From positions 1-19,154 of the forward strand of contig CAKUHM010000003.1 in the NCBI GenBank assembly GCA_934655835.1: 19,154 nt of DNA, read 5' to 3'. This DNA is from an uncultured Collinsella sp. (GTDB lineage Bacteria > Actinomycetota > Coriobacteriia > Coriobacteriales > Coriobacteriaceae). Below the pieces are notes generated by a model. That model made no database searches. It had not been told where the DNA came from and saw only the letters and a list, made by a program, of their open reading frames with translations. The position numbers and the translations under genes were made by a program. Of this stretch, positions 5,619 to 11,880 are shown piece after piece; positions within the stretch are counted from its first letter, which is position 1; every line of letters begins with the position of its first letter.

Positions 5619-6302
5619 TTACTGGGCGCTGACAACCTTCTGCCAGTCGGCCTCAAAGCTCGCGAGGCCCTGATCGGTCAGCGGATGGTGCAGGCACTTC
5701 TTAAGAGCTGCCATGGGCACGGTCGCGATGTCGGCGCCGAGCAGCGCGGCCTGGGTCACGTGGTTGGGCGTGCGGACCGAGGCGGTGATGATCTCGACGG
5801 TGTCGTCGACGTTCTTGCCCGTCCAGTCGTAGTTCTTAATGCAGGTCACGACGTTGTCGAGCTGCGAGATACCGTCCTCGGCGATGTCGTCGAAACGACC
5901 GACGAACGGGCTGATGTAGCGAGCGCCGGCGTTGGCGGCCATAAGGGCCTGCGTCGGCGAGAAGACGAGCGTCATGTTGACGCGCACGCCCGCATCGGCC
6001 AGCGCACGGCAGGCGGCGAGGCCGGCCTCGCACACGGGAAGCTTGACCACGATGTTGGGGGCGAGGGCGGCAAGGCGCTTTCCCTCCTCGATCATGCCCT
6101 CGGCCGTGGTGGCGGTAGACTCGGCGGAGACGGGCAGGCCCTCGCAGAGCTCGGCGATCTTGAGCATATGCGGCTCGAAGTCGGCGAGCTTGCCGCCGGT
6201 CTTGGCGTACAGGGACGGGTTGGTGGTGACGCCGGCCAGGCAGCCCCAGCTCTTGGCCTCGGCGATCTCGTCCAGGTTGGCGGTATCGATAAAGAACTTC
6301 AT
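5619..6302 (-). CDS. talC: Transaldolase of the small TalC/FSA family
   Basis: A 227-residue TIM-barrel aldolase transferring a dihydroxyacetone unit between ketose and aldose phosphates. The Schiff-base lysine is Lys87 in 'NIVVKLPV'. 'AGVTTNPSLYAKTG' (23-36), 'AGVRVNMTLVFSPTQAL' and 'SPFVGRFDD' follow the family order. Relative to E. coli FsaA (Gln59, Tyr131, Lys85), this protein has Glu61 and Phe133 at the aligned places, which is the transaldolase pattern rather than fructose-6-phosphate aldolase. The ATG at 6302 follows AAGGGG with good spacing; the in-frame ATG at 6317 would add five residues and move past that SD. It lies in operon 1 between the GatZ-family and transketolase genes, matching a role in pentose phosphate shuffling. 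Confidence 0.93.
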   Translation of the reverse strand: MKFFIDTANLDEIAEAKSWGCLAGVTTNPSLYAKTGGKLADFEPHMLKIAELCEGLPVSAESTATTAEGMIEEGKRLAALAPNIVVKLPVCEAGLAACRALADAGVRVNMTLVFSPTQALMAANAGARYISPFVGRFDDIAEDGISQLDNVVTCIKNYDWTGKNVDDTVEIITASVRTPNHVTQAALLGADIATVPMAALKKCLHHPLTDQGLASFEADWQKVVSAQ

Positions 6303-6338
6303 GGTGAACCCCTTCAAAGGAATCTAAAACTCAAAAGA

Positions 6339-6369
6339 ATGGGACAAAGGGACTGTCCCTTTGTCCCAT
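6339..6369. repeat. Perfect GGGACA-type palindrome between GatZ-family and transaldolase genes
   Basis: ATGGGACAAAGGGAC (6339-6353) and GTCCCTTTGTCCCAT (6355-6369) are perfect 15-bp arms about a single T, in the 124-bp intercistronic gap. A second stem, GCCGGG (6372-6377) with CCCGGC (6402-6407), lies beside it. It shares the GGGACAAA motif with hairpins at 10749-10774 and 11827-11859. It may modulate readthrough inside operon 1. Confidence 0.85.
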
Positions 6370-6426
6370 GTGCCGGGCCCGCAGCTAGGACTTGCCCCAG
6401 ACCCGGCGTCGCGTAGGAAAAGCTAC

Positions 6427-7701
6427 TTACTCGGCAAGAGCCTTCTCGATGCGAGTCGTGACGCCCTTAAGATTCAGGCCCACGACGTACTGCTTGATCG
6501 GGCGCTTGATGTGCTCGACCACAAAGCGCTTGCCGTCGATGTCCTGAGTGGCGAGGTTGCGGTAGAGCTTTTCGACCTGCTCCTTGACCTCGGGGTCGTT
6601 GAACGCATAGTGACCGGAAACATCCAGGATCTTCAGGCTGAGCTCATCGTCGGCAAGGATGTCGTCGACCTGCAGGTTGACGTCGTCGCCGGTCATCCAC
6701 TTGCGCCAACGCTCGGTCTTGATGGCCTTGACCAGCAGGGTGTGATACAGGTCGGAGGGGTCATCGCACAGACCGTTGTCGACCAGGATCTGCTCGGTGG
6801 CGCAGAGCTTGAGGTAGGCACGGGTCTCCTCGGTGCCATACTGCGGAGCAACATTGGAGGCGGTCACGTGTGCCGGAATGTGCTCGAGCAGCGTCGCGTC
6901 ATCCAGGTAGTCGGCGTTGTGCTCCTTCAGGCCCACACCGTAGCGCTTGGCCATATCGGCAAGCTCACGAGCGTTCTTAAAGTTGTAGTGGCCAACCTGC
7001 TCCGTCCAGCGGGTAAGGGTGCCGGTCTGACCGACGATGAAGGTGGGCATGGGGCATCCGCGCTTCTCGAGCTCGGGCTGCAGCTGAGAGATGAACTCCT
7101 CGTACTTGTCGGTGGAGGTCAGGCCGCCGTTGGTCTCCTCGGTGCCGACCTCATATGCGACCTCGGGCAGATTGTGCTCGCGACGATACTGCTCAAGATA
7201 GTCGATGAGGTCGATCGTGCGGCGAAGCACCACATCGAGCGGGATGACCTTACCGATCTGATAGGGGTCCTTGGTCGGATCCACCATCAGCAGGTCGAAG
7301 CCGGCCTCCATGTCGGCGACAAAGGACTTGCGAGCGAGCTCCATGGCCTCATCCTCGGGCAGGTGGGCGTTGCGCTCCTCATCGCGCTGCCACGGACCGC
7401 CGTGGTCGCGGCACAGGTAGTACGGACCGGTGTAGCCAACCTCGTCGGCGACCTTCTTGATGTCGGCGGCAAAGCGCATCTGGTCCCAACCGTTCACGTA
7501 GCCGGCGCCCATCTCGTCCATATCGACCTGGTTGCGGCTGGCGATGAACATGGGCGGAAAGTCCTCATCGCGGGCAAGCTCGAACACGGCCTGGATCAGA
7601 TTGGGGCTCATGGGGCCAATGCCGACCATGGTTGCGTGGTCGCCGCTATCCTGCAGCTTGAGCATGCCCTGAACGGCCTGGCGGATGGTGAGATTGGACA
7701 T
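6427..7701 (-). CDS. GatZ/KbaZ-family protein (tagatose-bisphosphate aldolase non-catalytic subunit family)
   Basis: A 424-residue protein of the GatZ/KbaZ/AgaZ family (Tagatose_6_P_K-type TIM barrel). Similarity to GatZ is visible at 'MFIASRNQVDMDEMGAGY' (51-68; GatZ has T-S-N-Q-V-N), at 'CRDHGGPW' (97-104; GatZ G-G-D-H-L-G-P), and in the 'YEVGTEETNGG' and 'VGLKEHNADYLDD' strands. In E. coli GatZ assists the class II aldolase GatY. No GatY-like aldolase is encoded here, so the role is open. Some family members have been reported to epimerise hexulose phosphates at C4, which would fit a PTS that delivers a ketose phosphate ahead of transaldolase and transketolase (inference). The ATG at 7701 has AGGAGAAGGAG upstream. 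Flanking gaps of 144 and 124 bp each hold a hairpin. Confidence 0.75.
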   Translation of the reverse strand: MSNLTIRQAVQGMLKLQDSGDHATMVGIGPMSPNLIQAVFELARDEDFPPMFIASRNQVDMDEMGAGYVNGWDQMRFAADIKKVADEVGYTGPYYLCRDHGGPWQRDEERNAHLPEDEAMELARKSFVADMEAGFDLLMVDPTKDPYQIGKVIPLDVVLRRTIDLIDYLEQYRREHNLPEVAYEVGTEETNGGLTSTDKYEEFISQLQPELEKRGCPMPTFIVGQTGTLTRWTEQVGHYNFKNARELADMAKRYGVGLKEHNADYLDDATLLEHIPAHVTASNVAPQYGTEETRAYLKLCATEQILVDNGLCDDPSDLYHTLLVKAIKTERWRKWMTGDDVNLQVDDILADDELSLKILDVSGHYAFNDPEVKEQVEKLYRNLATQDIDGKRFVVEHIKRPIKQYVVGLNLKGVTTRIEKALAE

Positions 7702-7794
7702 TTTGTTCTCCTTCTCCTAAGGATTTTTGACAAAAGTTCCCTGGGGCCCGGGTTCGAGCCCTTTCAGTGCGGATGGATTTTGTTGTTTAGGGGC

Positions 7795-7830
7795 GGTTAC
7801 GCGGAGTCAAATCCAGTCCTCCGCGCAACC
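7795..7830 (-). promoter_or_regulatory. Intercistronic hairpin between EIIBC and GatZ-family genes
   Basis: On the minus strand GGTTGCGCGGAG pairs with CTCCGCGTAACC (12 bp, one G-U) around a 12-nt loop, 16 bp past the EIIBC stop. The following bases (GCCCCTAAACAAC) lack a T tract, so partial attenuation or 3'-end protection is likelier than full termination. Confidence 0.6.
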
Positions 7831-7845
7831 GGAGTCCTTTAAGGT

Positions 7846-9318
7846 TTACTTAGCCTGCTTGTCAAGCTTGGGCTTCATGGCGATCAGGATCGCGGCGGCG
7901 ACCACGGAGCCGATCACGATGTCCAGGCAGAACAGCGCGACGTTGTTCGTGGCCAGGGCGACGATAAAGCCGCCGTGCGGAACGTAGCAGTCGATGCCCT
8001 GGAAGGCGGCGAGAGCGGCGCCCACGGCAGAGCCGATGCAGATGCCGGGCAGGGTGTGGCCAAGATCCTTGACCGCGAAGGGAATAGCGCCCTCGGTAAT
8101 ACCGATGCAGCCCATGAACAGTGCGGAGATACCCATCTGGCGGTCGGCGTCATCGAACTTGTTCTTGGCGATGAGCGCGGCAAGACCGCAAGCGATCGGG
8201 GGAATGGCGACGGCGACGCGGAACATGCCGTTGGGCCCATAGATGCCGGAGGCCATGATGGCCATGGTAAAGGTCGAGGCGGTCTTGTTGATGGGGCCAC
8301 CCATATCGAAGGCGGTCATAACGCCGATGACCAGGCCCAGGACGACGGCGGAGCCGCCCTGCAGGCTACCGAGCACGCTGGTGAGCCAGTCCATCACAAA
8401 GCCAAGCGGCGTGGCCAAGATGTAGATGTATGCCATGCCCAGGACGAGCGAGGTCAGAATCGGGATGATCAGGATCGGCATGATGGTCTGGATGGTGTTG
8501 TTGACCTTCCAGGTCTTCATCCAGCGGACAAAGTAGCCGCAGATGACGGCCATGATCATGGCGCCCAAGAAACCGGTCGAGACGCTGTTGCCGCTGGGAG
8601 TGACGACGGCGTTGTTGACCAGATAGCCCAAGACAAAACCGGGGGCAAGTGCGGGCTTGCCGGCCATCGAGTAGGCGATGTATGCCGCAAGCACCGGGAT
8701 CATCATGGAGATGCCGGCCATGCCGATGGTGTTAAGGCTCACCATCAGTGGGTTGGTGACCTCCATGCCGCTGGCGCCGGCGGTGCCGGATGCCAACGAG
8801 AATGCAAGGAACACGCCACCGATAACGACGATGGGGATAAAATAGGAAACGCCGGTATTGAATGCATTGAGCAGCGTCTTACCGGGATCGGCAAAGATGG
8901 ACTGCTTGGACGCCGGTGTCGGGGCCTGCGGGGCAGCGGAGACGGCCTTCTTCTCTGCCTTGGCCTCGGCCTTGGGCGCGTCAACGGCGCCACCCGTCGC
9001 CTTGATGATCTCGACAGCCTGGTCGATGATCTTGACCGGATCGGCAATCACGTCGGAAGTGCCGACCTTCAGGAACTTGCCCTCGGCCATCTTCTGCTCA
9101 AAGCGATCTTCGTTCTCGACGCCCACATCGACGGACTCAAGGACCAGGTCGGCGGAGTCCACGTCTTCCTGCGTGAGCTCATTCTCGATGCCCAGACCAC
9201 CCTGAGCCTCGACCTTGCACTCGATGCCACGAGCGGCGCATTCATCCTGAATCGCCTTCTGGGCCATATACGTGTGGGCGATTCCCACGGTACAGGCGGC
9301 AACGCCTACGATCTTCAT
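7846..9318 (-). CDS. PTS fructose-family EIIBC permease, operon 1
   Basis: A 490-residue membrane permease that would import and phosphorylate a ketose-like sugar. EIIB spans about residues 1-105, with the phosphorylated cysteine predicted as Cys9; its loop reads CTVGIAHT rather than the usual CPTGIAHT or CPAGIAHT. An Ala/Lys/Glu-rich linker follows (about 108-135), then the EIIC domain (about 140-480) with multiple hydrophobic segments, 'AFDMGGPINKTAS' and 'GITEGAIPFAVKDLG', typical of fructose-type EIIC. The ATG at 9318 follows GAGGGAAG; the longer frame to 9420 has no SD and adds residues unlike any EIIB. No EIIA is fused; the operon's last gene supplies one. It is the promoter-proximal gene, divergent from a LacI-family regulator. 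Confidence 0.93.
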   Translation of the reverse strand: MKIVGVAACTVGIAHTYMAQKAIQDECAARGIECKVEAQGGLGIENELTQEDVDSADLVLESVDVGVENEDRFEQKMAEGKFLKVGTSDVIADPVKIIDQAVEIIKATGGAVDAPKAEAKAEKKAVSAAPQAPTPASKQSIFADPGKTLLNAFNTGVSYFIPIVVIGGVFLAFSLASGTAGASGMEVTNPLMVSLNTIGMAGISMMIPVLAAYIAYSMAGKPALAPGFVLGYLVNNAVVTPSGNSVSTGFLGAMIMAVICGYFVRWMKTWKVNNTIQTIMPILIIPILTSLVLGMAYIYILATPLGFVMDWLTSVLGSLQGGSAVVLGLVIGVMTAFDMGGPINKTASTFTMAIMASGIYGPNGMFRVAVAIPPIACGLAALIAKNKFDDADRQMGISALFMGCIGITEGAIPFAVKDLGHTLPGICIGSAVGAALAAFQGIDCYVPHGGFIVALATNNVALFCLDIVIGSVVAAAILIAMKPKLDKQAK

Positions 9319-9418
9319 TGCTTCCCTCTTTTCATAGAGTTGCGTGCGCAAGACACCGTTTGCGGAGGCCTCCGGAGCATCCCCTGCCGTTTGGACTTGC
9401 TGTCTTTTCGACAAGACC

Positions 9419-9448
9419 AATATAGGTGCTCACTTTTCTTAATGCCAG
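9419..9448 (-). promoter_or_regulatory. Candidate sigma70-type promoter of operon 1
   Basis: On the minus strand CTGGCA (9448-9443) and TATATT (9424-9419) are separated by 18 bp, giving an approximately 95-nt leader before the EIIBC ATG. The leader holds two short perfect palindromes, CGGAGGCCTCCG (9363-9374) and TTGCGTGCGCAA (9340-9351). Confidence 0.45.
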
Positions 9449-9491
9449 CTCATTTCGGTAAACGCGCAGGTCAGAGCGTTGGTTATGCTCT

Positions 9492-9511
9492 TTGGTTATG
9501 CGTTTAACCAA
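9492..9511. promoter_or_regulatory. LacI-type operator candidate between EIIBC and its divergent regulator
   Basis: TTGGTTATGCGTTTAACCAA is a 20-bp even palindrome, 8 of 10 half-site positions matching, with the central CG typical of LacI-family operators. An extra half site TTGGTTATGC lies at 9479-9488, and related TGCGTTTTTAACC at 9522-9534. It sits about 45 bp upstream of the proposed operon 1 -35 box, so looping, activation or autoregulation are possible. The adjacent LacI-family protein is the obvious ligand. Confidence 0.6.
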
Positions 9512-9732
9512 AATTGAATCCTGCGTTTTTAACCTCGATTTAAAAAGTCAAGAAGTATTTGATTTTCTCGGTGGACGGCAAACTCATATATCTGTCTTGG
9601 ATTTAGGTGGCCCACAAGCGCCGCATTGTTGCATACTCATGAAGGGCGGGAGGAGCGCCAACAGGAGAAGCACCCGCGCCCAAAACTCAAAGCACCAAGC
9701 CGGGAAACGTTCATCTGTCGGAAGGAGTCGCT

Positions 9733-10743
9733 GTGGCAAAACAGCGCGTTACGATTGCAGACGTCGCTCGCGAGGCAGGGACCTCAACGGCAAGCGTCTC
9801 GTACTACCTCAACGACAAACGGGATAAGCTCAGCGAGAAAACGCAGGCGAAGATTGCGCGCGTCATCAAGGAACTCGGATACGTTCCCAACGCGCAGGCG
9901 CAGACACTCACCGGCAAACAAACCCACGTCATCGCCATTATCATTTTGGATAACACCAACAAGTGGGCGGGACTTGTCCTCAACGGCATGGAGCAGGTCA
10001 TGCTCCCTGCGGGCTATCAGACGGTCGTCTGCACGAGCAACTTCGATCCCGACACCGAGCTCATGTACGTCGAAAAGATGCTCTCGTTGGGCGTCGATGG
10101 CTTTATCATCCAGCCCACGGCAAACTTCAAAGCCGTCCACGATCGCATTAGGCGCGCCGGCAAGCCGGTTGTCTTCTTCGATGCGGCCATTTATAGCCCA
10201 GGCACCAGTTGGATCAAAACCAACCTCTACGACGGCGTATACAACGCCACGCAGGCGCTTCTCGATGCCGGCTACGAAGATTTCTTTTCCATCGCCGCCA
10301 ATATGACCGAAATGCGCACCCGCATGGAGCGTTTCCAGGGCTATGCCGAGGCGCTGGCCGCAAACGGGCAGCTCTACAAAGCCATCCCCATCGACCACAA
10401 CAAGCCGTCAATCAGCGAACTCACCGAGTACTTTAAGTACAAGCTCAATCCCGCCAAGCGCACGCTTATCTTTGTACAAAACCAATGGGCACTTCCCCGT
10501 GTCTACAAGGCGCTTCAGCCTATGGCGCATCTGATTCCACAGCAAATCGGCCTTTTGGGACTCAACTGCGAGGATTGGACCAATCTCACCACGCCCACCG
10601 TCTCCACCATCATCGAGCCCGTCGACCAGGAAGGCCGCGAGGCGGCCGAGATGCTGCTCGCCCTGCTTGACGGCAGCAGCGAACCCGGCGAGCAGCGCAT
10701 CCTCGAGTGCAAGCTCAACTGGCTCGACTCCACCTCGATCTAA
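9733..10743 (+). CDS. LacI-family transcriptional regulator of operon 1
   Basis: A full-length, 336-residue LacI/GalR-type regulator. The N-terminal helix-turn-helix 'VTIADVAREAGTSTASVSYYLN' (6-27) and hinge region 'KELGYVPNAQAQTLTGKQ' are classic. The effector domain runs from 'VIAIIILDNTNKW' to 'PTVSTIIEPVDQEGREAAEMLL'. It should bind operator DNA as a dimer or tetramer and sense an intermediate of the operon 1 sugar. The start is GTG at 9733 with GGAAGGAG seven bases upstream; the next in-frame ATG would remove the DNA-binding domain. It is transcribed divergently from the EIIBC gene, and a palindrome with LacI-type features lies in the shared 414-bp gap, so local control of operon 1 and of itself is likely. 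A GGGACA hairpin follows the stop. Confidence 0.94.
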   Translation: MAKQRVTIADVAREAGTSTASVSYYLNDKRDKLSEKTQAKIARVIKELGYVPNAQAQTLTGKQTHVIAIIILDNTNKWAGLVLNGMEQVMLPAGYQTVVCTSNFDPDTELMYVEKMLSLGVDGFIIQPTANFKAVHDRIRRAGKPVVFFDAAIYSPGTSWIKTNLYDGVYNATQALLDAGYEDFFSIAANMTEMRTRMERFQGYAEALAANGQLYKAIPIDHNKPSISELTEYFKYKLNPAKRTLIFVQNQWALPRVYKALQPMAHLIPQQIGLLGLNCEDWTNLTTPTVSTIIEPVDQEGREAAEMLLALLDGSSEPGEQRILECKLNWLDSTSI

Positions 10744-10748
10744 ACCGC

Positions 10749-10774
10749 GGGACAAAGTAATCAGTGCTTGTCCC
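10749..10774 (+). terminator. GGGACA-type hairpin after the LacI-family gene
   Basis: GGGACAA (10749-10755) pairs with TTGTCCC (10768-10774) around a 12-nt loop, 5 bp after the stop codon. The flank AAATCTTAAGTATTTGTT is AT-rich without a clean T run. It probably acts as a weak terminator and shares sequence with the 6339-6369 palindrome. The rest of the 115-bp gap before the nuclease gene shows TAGACT (a possible -10) but no clear -35. Confidence 0.5.
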
Positions 10775-10858
10775 AAATCTTAAGTATTTGTTCGATAGAA
10801 CGACCTGCGGTGGCTCCTGCTAGACTGGTACATCCCGACCGTCTATCCAGGAGCCGCC

Positions 10859-11827
10859 ATGTCGCGCAAGTCCGCCTACAAGCAAGTTCTTTCCATCGGT
10901 ACTGCCGTGGTGCTGGGGTTTGCGCTGTTCACGGGCTCAATTGACGGAGCGCCCAAGCTGCTCTCGCCGCAGAGCGACGAGCAGGCAGCCGCGCTGGCCG
11001 AAAAGCAGGACGAAAGCCCCAACCGTACCGACGAGGAGGCCGATCTGGTCGCCCGCCTCGAGTCGGGCACGGCAAGTTCCGCGGACTCCAACGCTGGCGC
11101 AGAAGCCGACTCCGCCGAATCCGGCGATGACGCCGCAACGGACGACACCACCGTCACCCCCATCGACGAGGTCGAAAACCCCGACCTCGAGCGCGCCCGT
11201 GGCGTATACCTCAGCAGTATCCCCGACTACGCCGGCAACCCCTACGTCGCTCTGCGCGCCGACAGCACGCACGCGCTGGGCATGCCCTCGTTTACGCTCG
11301 ATGAGTACGAGCGGGCGATCGAAGAGGGCTGCTTTAAGAAGTTCTCCAAGCTCGACAGCCTGGGGCGCACCCGCAAGGCGCTTGCCTGCGTAGGCCCCGA
11401 GTCGCTCGGCCAGGGCAAGCGCGGCGATATCTCGCGCATCCATCCCGCCGGCTGGCATCAGCAGCGATACGACTTTATTCCGGGCGAGAGCCTCTACAAC
11501 CGCTGCCACCTCATCGCTTGGTCGCTCTGCGGCGAAAACGCCAACCGAAAAAACTTGCTCACCGGCACGCGCTATCTCAACGAGACGGGCATGTTGCCTT
11601 TTGAGGAGCAGATCCTCGACTACATTCGCGACACGGGCAATCACGTGCTCTACCGCGTCACGCCCATGTACAACGAGGGGGAACTCGTCTGTCGCGGCGT
11701 TCGTCTGGAGGCGCAATCGGTCGAGGATCACGGCAAGACGCTTTGCTTCCATGTGTACTGCTACAACCTTCAGCCGCACGTGCAGATTGACTACGCGACC
11801 GGCAAAAACCAGGCCAACGGTGACTAA
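10859..11827 (+). CDS. Secreted DNA/RNA non-specific endonuclease (streptodornase-like)
   Basis: A 322-residue exported nuclease. Residues 1-28 form a signal peptide or N-terminal anchor: a basic start (MSRKSAYK), then a hydrophobic stretch about 10-25 with no lipobox. Residues about 36-110 are an acidic, Ala/Ser/Asp-rich low-complexity linker. The catalytic domain (about 115-315) has 'YNRCHLIAWSLCGENANRKN' (213-232), where His217 is the expected general base and the ENANRKN asparagines the metal-binding region, followed by 'LLTGTRYLNETGMLPFEE' and 'GNHVLYRVTPMY'. These are the conserved blocks of the Endonuclea_NS_2/streptococcal DNase group. It probably degrades extracellular nucleic acid for nutrients or to clear DNA. 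AGGAGCC precedes the ATG at 10859. It is monocistronic and ends in a hairpin shared with the convergent dipeptidase gene. Confidence 0.88.
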   Translation: MSRKSAYKQVLSIGTAVVLGFALFTGSIDGAPKLLSPQSDEQAAALAEKQDESPNRTDEEADLVARLESGTASSADSNAGAEADSAESGDDAATDDTTVTPIDEVENPDLERARGVYLSSIPDYAGNPYVALRADSTHALGMPSFTLDEYERAIEEGCFKKFSKLDSLGRTRKALACVGPESLGQGKRGDISRIHPAGWHQQRYDFIPGESLYNRCHLIAWSLCGENANRKNLLTGTRYLNETGMLPFEEQILDYIRDTGNHVLYRVTPMYNEGELVCRGVRLEAQSVEDHGKTLCFHVYCYNLQPHVQIDYATGKNQANGD

Positions 11828-11859
11828 TCCCAAAATGGGGACAAACCCCTTTTTGGGAT
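11827..11859. terminator. Hairpin terminator of the nuclease gene (GGGGACA family)
   Basis: ATCCCAAAATGGGG (11827-11840) pairs with CCCCTTTTTGGGAT (11846-11859) with one mismatch around ACAAA; the arm begins on the last base of the nuclease stop codon. The run of five T in the second arm and its A-rich mirror suggest it can act for the convergent dipeptidase gene too. Confidence 0.7.
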
Positions 11860-11880
11860 TATGCTATTCGCGCGCCACCA

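Noticed and set aside
3786..6302. Sulfoquinovose (sulfo-transketolase or sulfo-transaldolase) pathway
   Set aside because: Split transketolase and a small transaldolase recall those pathways, but there is no sulfoquinovosidase, sulfonate exporter, or sulfolactaldehyde enzyme, and import is by a PTS.
7747..7761. tRNA remnant or attachment site (GGTTCGAGCCC resembles a T-arm)
   Set aside because: Only about three base pairs of the T-stem can form, no other tRNA arms are present, and no integrase is near.
9492..9827. Small ORF between EIIBC and the LacI-family regulator
   Set aside because: It overlaps the operator and the start of the regulator gene in another frame, has no ribosome-binding site and no motif.
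10790..10801. LexA box upstream of the nuclease gene (GTTC-N4-GAAC)
   Set aside because: The half sites are inverted relative to the Gram-positive LexA consensus GAAC-N4-GTTC.
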